DNA of 64,000 bases from JBKHXF01 sp046566145 (lineage in GTDB: Bacteria > Actinomycetota > Nitriliruptoria > Nitriliruptorales > Nitriliruptoraceae): assembly GCA_046566145.1 (NCBI GenBank), contig JBKHXF010000034.1, positions 14,730 through 78,729 of the forward strand. Reading direction: 5' to 3'. A program made the translations under genes and the position numbers. The first letter of the stretch is position 1. The number at the start of each line of letters is the position of its first letter. Shown one piece after another: positions 56,550-64,000 of the stretch. Under the pieces are notes generated by a model, which did no database searches, was not told the origin of the DNA, and saw only the letters and a program-made list of their open reading frames with translations.

Positions 56550-58298
56550 ATGGACCGGACGCACCTCGAGCTCAGCCGCGAGCTCCACCTCGACGTCGAG
56601 CCGGACGGCGTCGTCGGGTACGCGAACGCCGCCGCCCGTGCGCTGCTCGGGGACGTCGTCGGACGGCCGCTCGTGGACGTGCTCCCGCTCGAGCTCGGCG
56701 GCGAGTCGGGGCTCGAGGAGCTCCGCGTCGCCGGACTGTCGGGGCCGCGGACCATGCAGGTCCGGTGGCGTCGGGACGACGACGGCCGCCGGGTGGTGGT
56801 GGCCAGCGACCTCACGGTCAGCGAGGCCACCCGGGGCGCGGTCGCTCGGCACCAGCGCTTCGTCGACGCCCTGCTCGGCTCGCTGCGCGAGGGCATCGTG
56901 GCCTGCGACGCGGACGGCACCCTGACCCTCTTCAACGCGGCGAGCCGGGAGTTCCACGGGCTGCCGCAGGAGCCGGTGCCCGCGGACCGGTGGGCCGAGC
57001 ACTACGACCTCTACGAGGCCGACGGCGAGACCCGGATGGACACCGCTCGCATCCCGCTGTTCCGGGCGCTGCAGGGAGAGCTGGTCGAGGACGTGGAACT
57101 CGTGATCGCGCCGAGGGGACAGCCCGCCCGCACGGTGCTGTGCAACGGCCGTGCGCTGCGCGACACCGACGGCACCCGGATCGGCGCGGTCGTCGCGATG
57201 CACGACATCACCGACCGCATCGCGGCCGAGGAGCGGCTCCGCGAGCAGACCGCCCGCGCCCGTGCCGCGGAGGTCCAGCGCGTCCACCTCGAGCGCCTGC
57301 GCGAGCTGAGCCACGTCGGGCTGCGGCTCGCGACCACCGAGGACCTCGACTCGCTGGCACGGCGCACCGTGGCGGGCGTACGGACCCTCGTCGGCGCGGA
57401 CGCGGTCCAGCTCACGCTCCGGCCCCAGCCCCACACCATCAGCGCGGACGAGGGCAGCGCGCCCGACGGGGCCCCGACGATGGAGATCGCGCTGCCGGGG
57501 GTCGTCGGCCGGCTCCGGGTGACACGGCGCGACTCGCTCGACGCCGACGAGCAGGAGCTCGTCGCGCAGCTCGTCCAGCTCGTGGCCGCCACGGCCGAGC
57601 GGATCGTCCTCACCGACCAGCGCATCGAGCAGGAGCGCCGGCAGCTGCGTGACGACCTGCTCGCCGGCGTGACCCACGACATGCAGACGCCGTTGGCCGC
57701 GATCTCGGGCTTCGGTCAGGTCCTGCGGCTCGACCTCGACGACGCCGAGCGCGCTGGCGCGGTGGAGGCGCTGGTCCGGCAGACGGAGGTCCTGCGACAG
57801 CTCGTCCTGCAGTTCCTCGACTACGTGCGCCTCCGCCTCGACCGCCCCTTCCGGATCACGGAGGGTCGGACCGTCGTCGACGACGCGCTGGCCGCCGTGG
57901 TCGACCTGTTCGGCGAGGACGAGCGGCTCGTCGTCGACGGCCCGGCGCCGGCCGTGGTGGCCGTCGAGCCCCAGCGCCTGGTCCAGGTCCTCGCCAACCT
58001 GGTCGGCAACGCCCTGCGCCACGGACGGGGCGAGGTCCGGGTCGGCGCGACCGAACGCGACGGGTACCTGGAGGTCTGGGTGGAGGACGAGGGGCCCGGG
58101 CTGCCGGCCCCGCTGCTGACGTGGCTGCGTGGCGGGGCCGGCCGTGCTCCCGACGGGGTCGCCGGCCTCGGCCTCGCCGTCACCGTCCCGCTCCTGCGGG
58201 CCCTCGGTGGGCGGCTCGACGCGGCGCACACGGCCGGGGGCGGGACCCGGATGCAGGCCACCCTGCCGCTGGTCGCCGCGCCCGAGGGCGGACGGTGA
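56550..58298 (+). CDS. soluble sensor histidine kinase (PAS-PAS-GAF-HisKA-HATPase)
   Basis: This 582-residue kinase has no membrane segment. Rough domains are a short PAS-like region at 1-90, PAS/PAC at 100-235 (EGIVACDADGTLTLFNAASREF), a GAF-like region at 250-365, HisKA with phospho-acceptor His376 in GVTHDMQTPLAAISGF, and HATPase_c at 460-575 with NLVGNALRHGRG, VEDEGPGLP and GVAGLGLAVTVPLL. The overlapping acylphosphatase start (4 nt) couples the two genes. No response regulator is adjacent. Confidence 0.92.
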   Translation: MDRTHLELSRELHLDVEPDGVVGYANAAARALLGDVVGRPLVDVLPLELGGESGLEELRVAGLSGPRTMQVRWRRDDDGRRVVVASDLTVSEATRGAVARHQRFVDALLGSLREGIVACDADGTLTLFNAASREFHGLPQEPVPADRWAEHYDLYEADGETRMDTARIPLFRALQGELVEDVELVIAPRGQPARTVLCNGRALRDTDGTRIGAVVAMHDITDRIAAEERLREQTARARAAEVQRVHLERLRELSHVGLRLATTEDLDSLARRTVAGVRTLVGADAVQLTLRPQPHTISADEGSAPDGAPTMEIALPGVVGRLRVTRRDSLDADEQELVAQLVQLVAATAERIVLTDQRIEQERRQLRDDLLAGVTHDMQTPLAAISGFGQVLRLDLDDAERAGAVEALVRQTEVLRQLVLQFLDYVRLRLDRPFRITEGRTVVDDALAAVVDLFGEDERLVVDGPAPAVVAVEPQRLVQVLANLVGNALRHGRGEVRVGATERDGYLEVWVEDEGPGLPAPLLTWLRGGAGRAPDGVAGLGLAVTVPLLRALGGRLDAAHTAGGGTRMQATLPLVAAPEGGR

Positions 58299-58576
58299 GC
58301 GCGCCGTACGCGCGACGGCTGCTCGTCGAGGGGCGCGTCCAGGGCGTGTTCTTCCGCGCGTCGACGGCACGGCGCGCCGAGGCCGCCGGGGTCGTCGGGT
58401 GGGTCCGCAACCTGCCGGACGGGCGGGTCGAGGCGTGGCTGGAGGGGCGAAGGGAGGCCGTGGAGCAGGTCGAACGGTGGGCCCGGTCCGGCGGGCCGCC
58501 GGCGGCCCGGGTCACCGCGGTCACGGCGGAGGACGTCACACCGGCCGGACACGAGCGCTTCGAGGTCCGCCGCTGA
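58295..58576 (+). CDS. acyP: acylphosphatase
   Basis: This 93-residue enzyme hydrolyses acyl phosphates. The phosphate-binding Arg lies in VEGRVQGVFFRAST and the catalytic Asn in GWVRNLPDGRVEAWLEG, both intact. Length is typical (about 92). It commonly precedes smc in Actinobacteria. The GTG overlaps the kinase stop. Confidence 0.95.
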   Translation: MSAPYARRLLVEGRVQGVFFRASTARRAEAAGVVGWVRNLPDGRVEAWLEGRREAVEQVERWARSGGPPAARVTAVTAEDVTPAGHERFEVRR

Positions 58577-58864
58577 CGCGCGGCGCACGCTCGCCGGGGC
58601 GGTGCGCCTGCACGCTGCGGCCTGGGCACCCCTTGTGCCCGGGGTGGGCGCGCCGGTACGCTCCCGACCACGACTCGGCGGCGGCCCGTCCCGCCCGCGC
58701 GTCCGCCCACCCCTCCGGGCACCCGGCGACGAGCCCGTGGCCACCACGGCCCGGACGCCCGCCACCCCCGGAGCCGCGGCGGCAGGGAGCGGGAGCGAGC
58801 GGCACGGACCCGCGGCCGGCACGCAACGAGGCGTGCACGTCGCACCTGTGGAGGACACGACGAC
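58577..58864. other. 288-nt intergenic region after acyP
   Basis: It contains a -10-like TACGCT at 58657-58662 and then about 200 nt of C-rich untranslated leader before the small coiled-coil gene. No RNA gene or leader peptide was recognised. Confidence 0.5.
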
Positions 58865-59059
58865 ATGGCCAAGGCGCTCCTGGGCACCATGACCACCCCG
58901 CGCACCATCGAGCTCCTCGACGAGATCCGCGCGCTGCGGCGCCGGGTCGCCGAGCTCGAGACGGCGCTGGCCACGGCCGAGGCGGTCCGTGACGCACGCG
59001 ACGGGCTCCCCGACGACCTCAGCGAGGTCGTGGAGCTCGAGGAGTCCGTCACCGCCTGA
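58865..59059 (+). CDS. small coiled-coil protein upstream of smc
   Basis: This 64-residue protein has an ATG preceded by GGAGG. MAKALLGTMTTPRTIELLDE is followed by a coiled coil (IRALRRRVAELETALATAEAV) and an acidic tail. It is the type of small helical protein often annotated as hypothetical beside smc in high-GC Gram-positives. No known domain. Its own promoter and a following terminator suggest a single-gene unit. Confidence 0.8.
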   Translation: MAKALLGTMTTPRTIELLDEIRALRRRVAELETALATAEAVRDARDGLPDDLSEVVELEESVTA

Positions 59060-59084
59060 CCGGCCCCCCGGCCGCACACCCCCG

Positions 59085-59112
59085 CAGCGGGCCCCCGTCC
59101 GAGGGCCCGCTG
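59085..59112 (+). terminator. terminator hairpin before smc
   Basis: A perfect 10-bp stem CAGCGGGCCC (loop CCGTCCGA) lies 26 nt after the small gene and just upstream of the smc -10 (TAGGCT at 59124-59129). There is no T-tract. Confidence 0.65.
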
Positions 59113-59123
59113 TCGCGTGTCGG

Positions 59124-59129
59124 TAGGCT
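59124..59129 (+). promoter_or_regulatory. putative -10 element of smc
   Basis: TAGGCT lies 49 nt before the smc GTG. Confidence 0.5.
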
Positions 59130-59178
59130 CGCAGCCGCCCCGATCCGCCAGCCGACCGGAAGGGAGTCCCGGGCCACC

Positions 59179-62100
59179 GTGTTCCTCACGTCCCTCTCCC
59201 TTCGCGGGTTCAAGTCCTTCGCCGATCGCACCGTCCTCGACGTCGAGCCGGGCATCACCGTGATCGTCGGGCCCAACGGGTCCGGCAAGTCCAACGTCGT
59301 GGACGCGCTGTCGTGGGTGCTCGGCACCCACTCGGCCAAGAAGGTCCGCGGCGGGACGATGGCCGACGTCATCTTCGCCGGCTCGCCGACCCGCAAGGCG
59401 CTCGGGCAGGCCAAGGTCGAGATCACGATCGACAACTCCCGGGGCCAGCTCGGCACGGCGGCCATCGGCACCTCCGGGTCGGCCCAGCAGTTCACCGAGG
59501 TCCGGGTCGGGCGGACGATCTTCGCCTCCGGCGAGAACGTCTACGAGATCAACGGCGAGGAGGTCCGCGCCCTCGACGTGCAGGAGCTGCTCTCCGACAC
59601 GGGGCTCGGCAAGGAGCTGCACACCATCGTCGGGCAGGGCCAGCTCGACGAGATCCTCAACGCCAAGCCCGAGGAGCGACGCAAGTTCATCGAGGAGGCG
59701 GCCGGCATCCTCAAGCACCGCCGCCGGCGCGAGCGGGCCCTGCGCAAGCTCGAGCAGGTCGACCAGCACAGCGAGAAGCTCGCGAGCGTGCTGCGCGAGC
59801 TGCGCCGGCAGCTGCGACCGCTGGAGCGCCAGGCCGAGGCCGCCGACCGCTACCAGGCGCTGCAGGCCGAGCTCCGCGACGTCCAGGTCCGGCTTGTGAC
59901 CCACGACCTCGTGCTGCTCCAGGCCCGCGCGGCCGACGACGCGCTCGACGATGCCGACGCCGCCGGCCGGCAGGAGGCCGTCGAGGCGCAGCTCGCCGCG
60001 GCCCGTGGGCGCGAGCAGGAGCTCGAGCAGGCGCTCGGGCGGCTCGCGCCGGCGGCCGAGCAGGCCACGGCCACCACCCACCGGATGGCGTCGCTGCTCG
60101 AGCGGCTCCGGGGCACCGCCGACCTCATCGACGCGAAGCGCAAGCACCTCGTGGAGTACGTGGAGGAGCCCCTCGCCGGGCGTCCCCCGGCCGAGCTGCG
60201 CGCCCAGGCGGACCGGCTCGACGCCCAGCGCGCCGAGCGGCAGCAGGAGCGCGACCACGCGAAGGCCGTCCTCGACGACGCGATCGCCGACCGACGCCAG
60301 GCCGAGGTCGACCGCCGTGACCACGAGGCGGCCGTGCAGGCGGAGCGCCGGCGGCGCGCCGAGCAGCGCGAGCGGATGCTGCGCTGGGAGGGCGAGGTCT
60401 CGGCGATGCGCGGCGCCATCGCGTCGGCCGAGGCCGAGGTCGGCCGGGTGTCCGCGGCGCTCGGCCAGCTCGACGAGCGCGTCGGCGAGGCCGAGCGCGA
60501 GGTCGAGGGGGTCCAGCAGGAGATCCAGCGGCTCGACGCCAGCGAGGTCGACCTCACCTCCACCCTCGAGCGCGCCGAGCAGGGCGTCGACGCGGCCCAG
60601 GCCGAGGTCGAGCGGCTGCAGGCACGCGCGACCGAGCTCGAGGCGGCCCGGGCCTCGCAGGCCGCCCGCGCCGAGGCGCTGCGGGCCGCGCTGGCCGAGA
60701 CCGACGGGGGTGCCGGCGCGCTGCTCGACGCGGCGCTCGACGGCGTCCTCGGGCGCCTCGCCGACCACGTCCGTGCCGCCTCGGGGGCCGCCTCCGGGGA
60801 GGGGGACGCCGCCGCGGTCGCCGCCGCGCTCGGCGCCCTCGCCGAGGCCGTCGTCGTGTCGAGCCCCGAGGCCGCCCGCCGCGCCGTGACGTGGCTGCGC
60901 GACCACGGCGCCGGGGCCGCGACCATCCTGGCGGCCCGCGCCGGCACCGGCGGCACGCCGCCGGCGCTCGACGACGACGCCCGGGAGGCCATCGCGGCCG
61001 CCGGCGCGACGCCGGTGCTCGACCTGCTGCAGCCGGTCGACGCCTCGCCCGAGGCGCAGCGCACCGTGGACGCGCTGCGCGCCGCGCTCGCGAGCACCTG
61101 GGTCGTGGACGGCTTCGACCGGGCCGTGCTGCTGCACGGCCGGGTGCCCCACGCGACCTTCGTCACCCGTGAGGGCGACGTCGCCGGGCCGCAGGGCTTC
61201 CGCGGCGGCGCGAGCCCCGAGAGCAGCGCGGTCACCACCGCGACGTCCGCCGACGAGGCGGAGCGCCGCGCCCGCGCGCTGGGCGTCGAGCTGGAGGGCG
61301 TGGCCGCCGAGCTCGCCGTGGCTCGCGAGCGCCTCGGCGTCGCGCAGGAGGCGCTCAAGGACGCGACGGCGCGCATCAACGAGTCGGACGCGCGCATCAC
61401 CGGGGCCGCCGAGCGCCTCGCCCGGCTGAACAAGGAGCTGACCACGCTCGCGTCGCAGCGCGAGGTCGTCGCCGCCCAGCACGCCGAGCTGCTCGAGGTG
61501 CTCGAGCGCGACCGGACGGCGCTGCGCGAGCTGCAGGCCCGCGGGCCCGACGCGACCGACGCCGACGCGGTCGACGAGGGCCCGGACCTCGAGGCCCAGC
61601 ACCTCGACGAGGTCGTGGAGGCGCGTCGCGAGGTGGAGCTCGAGGCCCGCGTGAAGCTCGAGCGGATCACCGAGCAGGTGCGCCACCTCGAGCTGCAGGC
61701 GACGGACCTGCGCACCGAGGCCGACAGCGTGGAGACCGCGCTGGAGGAGGCCGCCCGCCGGCGCGAGCGCCGGCGGCACGGCATCGCCCGGTGCGGCGAG
61801 CTCGCCGCGGCGTGCCAGGTCGCCCTCGAGCGGCTGGAGGGGTCGATCCAGCGTGCGGAGTCGGAGCGGGACCGCCTCCAGGCCGACATCCGCCAGCGAC
61901 GCGACGCGCTGCGCGAGGTGAAGGGCGAGGTCGCCGCCCTCGCCGAGCAGCTCGAGGCGGTGCGGGAGGAGCGCCACGCCGCCGACCTCCGCCGCAGCGA
62001 CCTCGAGCACCGCATCGGCGTGCTCGTCGCCCGGCTGCGCGACGAGTTCGGGCTCGGTGCCGACGAGGCCGTGGCGGCCAACCCCGACGCGGCCGACGCC

Positions 62101-62826
62101 GACCGGGCCACGCTCGCGGAGCAGCAGGACGTGCTGACCCGCAAGCTCGGGCTGCTCGGTCGGGTGAACCCGCTGGCGCTGGAGGAGTTCAAGGCCCTCG
62201 AGGACCGGCACAAGTTCCTCTCGGACCAGCTCGACGACCTGCGCCGCTCGAAGCGGGACCTGCAGGAGGTCGTCGTCGCCGTCGACGAGCGCATCCGCAG
62301 CGTGTTCGCGGAGGCGTTCGAGGACGTCGCCCGCGAGTTCGAGCGCATCTTCGAGGTCGTGTTCCCCGGCGGCCACGGCCGGCTGGTGCTGACCGACCCC
62401 GAGGACATGCTCGCGACCGGCATCGAGGTCGAGGCCCGTCCGCCCGGCAAGCGCGTGACCCGCCTCTCGCTGCTGTCCGGCGGGGAGCGCTCGCTCACGG
62501 TGCTGGCGTTCGTGTTCGCGATCTTCCGGGCGCGCCCCTCGCCGTTCTACGTGCTCGACGAGGTCGACGCGGCGCTCGACGACGTGAACCTCCAGCGCCT
62601 GCTGCGGGTCATCGAGTCGTTCCGCGGGCACAGCCAGATCATCATGGTCACCCACCAGAAGCGCTCGATGGAGATCGCCGACGTCATGTACGGCATCACC
62701 ATGGGCAAGGACGCGGTGACCAAGGTCGTGGCCGAGCGTCTCGGCGACGAGCGCCTCGCGCTGGAGCCGAACCTCCCGGAGCCGGAGCCGGCACCGTCGT
62801 CCGAGCCGGACCCGGTCGGCGTCTGA
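59179..62826 (+). CDS. smc: chromosome segregation protein SMC
   Basis: This 1215-residue ATPase condenses and separates the chromosome with ScpA/ScpB. N-terminal Walker A is GPNGSGKS at residues 31-38, after FLTSLSLRGFKSFADRT. Two long coiled coils (about 170-480 and 660-1010) flank a hinge (about 505-650) with GVLGRLADHVRAASG and the flexible gly-rich turn. The C-terminal head carries the signature LSGGERSLTVLAFVFAIF and Walker B FYVLDEVDAALDD. The GTG start follows GGAAGGGAG. Length is usual for SMC (about 1190). Confidence 0.97.
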   Translation: MFLTSLSLRGFKSFADRTVLDVEPGITVIVGPNGSGKSNVVDALSWVLGTHSAKKVRGGTMADVIFAGSPTRKALGQAKVEITIDNSRGQLGTAAIGTSGSAQQFTEVRVGRTIFASGENVYEINGEEVRALDVQELLSDTGLGKELHTIVGQGQLDEILNAKPEERRKFIEEAAGILKHRRRRERALRKLEQVDQHSEKLASVLRELRRQLRPLERQAEAADRYQALQAELRDVQVRLVTHDLVLLQARAADDALDDADAAGRQEAVEAQLAAARGREQELEQALGRLAPAAEQATATTHRMASLLERLRGTADLIDAKRKHLVEYVEEPLAGRPPAELRAQADRLDAQRAERQQERDHAKAVLDDAIADRRQAEVDRRDHEAAVQAERRRRAEQRERMLRWEGEVSAMRGAIASAEAEVGRVSAALGQLDERVGEAEREVEGVQQEIQRLDASEVDLTSTLERAEQGVDAAQAEVERLQARATELEAARASQAARAEALRAALAETDGGAGALLDAALDGVLGRLADHVRAASGAASGEGDAAAVAAALGALAEAVVVSSPEAARRAVTWLRDHGAGAATILAARAGTGGTPPALDDDAREAIAAAGATPVLDLLQPVDASPEAQRTVDALRAALASTWVVDGFDRAVLLHGRVPHATFVTREGDVAGPQGFRGGASPESSAVTTATSADEAERRARALGVELEGVAAELAVARERLGVAQEALKDATARINESDARITGAAERLARLNKELTTLASQREVVAAQHAELLEVLERDRTALRELQARGPDATDADAVDEGPDLEAQHLDEVVEARREVELEARVKLERITEQVRHLELQATDLRTEADSVETALEEAARRRERRRHGIARCGELAAACQVALERLEGSIQRAESERDRLQADIRQRRDALREVKGEVAALAEQLEAVREERHAADLRRSDLEHRIGVLVARLRDEFGLGADEAVAANPDAADADRATLAEQQDVLTRKLGLLGRVNPLALEEFKALEDRHKFLSDQLDDLRRSKRDLQEVVVAVDERIRSVFAEAFEDVAREFERIFEVVFPGGHGRLVLTDPEDMLATGIEVEARPPGKRVTRLSLLSGGERSLTVLAFVFAIFRARPSPFYVLDEVDAALDDVNLQRLLRVIESFRGHSQIIMVTHQKRSMEIADVMYGITMGKDAVTKVVAERLGDERLALEPNLPEPEPAPSSEPDPVGV

Positions 62827-62876
62827 GCGTCCCGCCACCCCGCACCTGACCGTCCCCACCGACGTCGGAGCCCCTC

Positions 62877-64000
62877 GTGTCCGCCGAACTCCTCCCCGTC
62901 CTGCTCGCCGTCGGCGTGCTCGTCCTCGTGCTCGTGGTCGGGCTCGTCGTGTCCCGCTCCCGCCGCGGTGGCGCCGGCCCCGACGTGCTCGAGCGGCCGC
63001 AGGGGGAGGGGCAGACCCAGGCCCCCGAGCCGCCGGCGCCGCTCGACGAGCCGGGCGCGCAGACCACGGCGCCGCCGGCCCAGGCGCCGCCGGCGCCGGA
63101 CGCCCCCACGGTCCCGGCCGAGGAGCTCGAGGCCACCCCGGCCGCCCCGCCCGTCGTCGAGCCGGTCGAGGAGCTCACGCTCGCGCAGCGGTTCCGTACC
63201 CGGCTGTCGCGCACCCGCAACGTGCTCGGCGCGTCCGTCGCCGACCTGTTCGGCCGCGGGGTCACCGACGAGGCGTGGGAGGGGCTCGAGGAGGCCCTCA
63301 TCACCGCCGACGTCGGCGTGAACGCCACGATGGAGCTCGTCGAGGAGCTGCAGCGTCGCGCCCGCGAGGAGGGCGTCACCGACGGCGCCGGCGTGCTGGC
63401 GCTGCTGAAGGCCGAGCTCCGCGCCGCGCTGGGCACCGCCGACCGCTCGCTCGGGCGCGCCACCGACGAGGGCCCGACCGTGTGGCTCGTCACCGGGGTG
63501 AACGGGGCCGGGAAGACCACCACCATCGGCAAGCTCGCGGCGGTCGAGGTCCGCGAGGGCCGCTCCGTCGTCCTCGCCGCCGCCGACACGTTCCGTGCCG
63601 CCGCGGCCGAGCAGCTCGAGCTGTGGGGCGAGCGCACCGGCGCCCGGGTCGTGCGCAAGGAGGAGGGCGCCGACCCGGCCTCGGTCGCCTACGACGGGTT
63701 CAACGCGGCGAAGGCCACCGACGCCGACCTGCTCGTCGTCGACACCGCCGGCCGCCTGCACAACAAGCGCGAGCTGATGGACGAGCTCGCCAAGGTCAAG
63801 CGCGTCATCGAGCAGCAGGCGGGCCCGCTCGAGGAGATCCTGCTCGTCCTCGACGCCACCACCGGGCAGAACGGCATCCAGCAGGCCAAGGCGTTCACCG
63901 AGGCCGTCGACGTCACCGGCATCGCGCTCACCAAGCTCGACGGCTCCTCGAAGGGCGGCATCGTCGTGGCGGTGCAGCGCGAGCTCGGCATCCCCGTGAA
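62877..64000 (+). CDS. ftsY: signal recognition particle receptor FtsY (partial, runs off the window)
   Basis: The first 374 codons are present; the C-terminal end lies beyond 64000. An N-terminal membrane segment (about 4-26) and a Pro/Ala/Glu-rich acidic linker are followed by the N domain (LTLAQRFRTRLSRTRNVLGASVADLF). The G domain has GVNGAGKTTTIGKLA, DTFRAAAAEQLELW, VDTAGRLHNKRELMDEL and TKLDGSSKGG. FtsY brings SRP-ribosome complexes to the translocon. GTG start about 50 nt after smc. Secure. Confidence 0.96.
   Translation, partial: MSAELLPVLLAVGVLVLVLVVGLVVSRSRRGGAGPDVLERPQGEGQTQAPEPPAPLDEPGAQTTAPPAQAPPAPDAPTVPAEELEATPAAPPVVEPVEELTLAQRFRTRLSRTRNVLGASVADLFGRGVTDEAWEGLEEALITADVGVNATMELVEELQRRAREEGVTDGAGVLALLKAELRAALGTADRSLGRATDEGPTVWLVTGVNGAGKTTTIGKLAAVEVREGRSVVLAAADTFRAAAAEQLELWGERTGARVVRKEEGADPASVAYDGFNAAKATDADLLVVDTAGRLHNKRELMDELAKVKRVIEQQAGPLEEILLVLDATTGQNGIQQAKAFTEAVDVTGIALTKLDGSSKGGIVVAVQRELGIPV

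Noticed and set aside
58180..62859. A 1559-codon minus-strand frame opposite smc
   Set aside because: It mirrors the coiled-coil codon pattern of smc and has no independent start signal or domain.

Overview
The window is a gene-dense stretch of a very GC-rich (roughly three quarters G+C by eye) actinobacterial chromosome. The indications are frequent GTG starts, TGA as the usual stop, coenzyme F420 genes, DUF2510 and Eis-like proteins, a 6C-type small RNA, and gene order recalling the leuB/gltX/leuCD, fbiD-gpsA-ddl, DAK-recG-rsmD-coaD and rnc-smc-ftsY blocks of Mycobacterium. I cannot fix the class; the mixture suggests a lineage outside the well-studied Streptomyces/Mycobacterium groups. There are no phage, insertion-sequence or CRISPR signals. 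This is core chromosome.

Layout. 1-2815: end of leuA, a small tautomerase-like gene, leuC, leuD. 2819-8294: membrane metallopeptidase facing an I78-like inhibitor lipoprotein, a phosphodiesterase, an F420-type LLM oxidoreductase, a 2-hydroxyacid dehydrogenase, murI. 8323-11877: M20 amidohydrolase, a thioredoxin-fold lipoprotein with an in-frame TGA at its first active-site cysteine (probable selenoprotein), a HAD hydrolase, two small membrane proteins. 11940-18422: 6C RNA, leuB, esterase, Eis-like acetyltransferase, dodecin, an isoleucine leader peptide with attenuator, cimA. 18425-24756: sensor kinase, FAH protein, purB, gltX, tRNA-Gln, tRNA-Glu. 24815-29545: dapD-dapE-PLDc_N operon, a DUF368 (PopT-type) lipid carrier transporter, dapC. 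29681-32908: pheA-tyrA and serB. 33045-37226: MFS transporter, tandem GNAT, poorly known proteins, cold-shock-like and LapA-like proteins. 37238-42873: cofC/fbiD, gpsA, SDR, Cys/Met-metabolism PLP enzyme, ddl, AsnC-type domain. 43000-48938: rpmB, CorA-like, DAK/FakA-like, recG, DoxX-like. 49013-53028: oligopeptidase B, unknown protein, rsmD, coaD. 53132-64000: coiled-coil protein, yceD, rpmF, rnc, a MutM homologue without catalytic residues, second sensor kinase, acylphosphatase, a small coiled-coil protein, smc, and ftsY running off the end.

How it works together. Branched-chain amino-acid synthesis is split into leuA-leuCD, leuB and cimA. CimA (citramalate route to isoleucine) is preceded by a 24-codon peptide with four consecutive Ile codons and mutually exclusive hairpins, the form of a classical attenuator. 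Cell-envelope supply is represented by murI, dapC/D/E, ddl and a DUF368 carrier transporter. Translation, RNA and chromosome maintenance functions fill the right end.

Regulatory grammar. Nearly every transcription unit starts just after a hexamer TANNNT (mostly TACGCT, TAGGCT, TAGGGT, TAGCCT or TACCGT), read here as the -10 element. In several genes (murI, popT, serB) it lies only 7-9 nt before the start codon, implying leaderless mRNAs. In four places the TAG stop of one gene is the first half of the next gene's -10.

Most notable: the in-frame TGA (10000-10002) replacing the first Cys of a CxxC motif, followed 26 nt later by a hairpin with a GGUC loop like bacterial SECIS elements; and the isoleucine attenuator before cimA.
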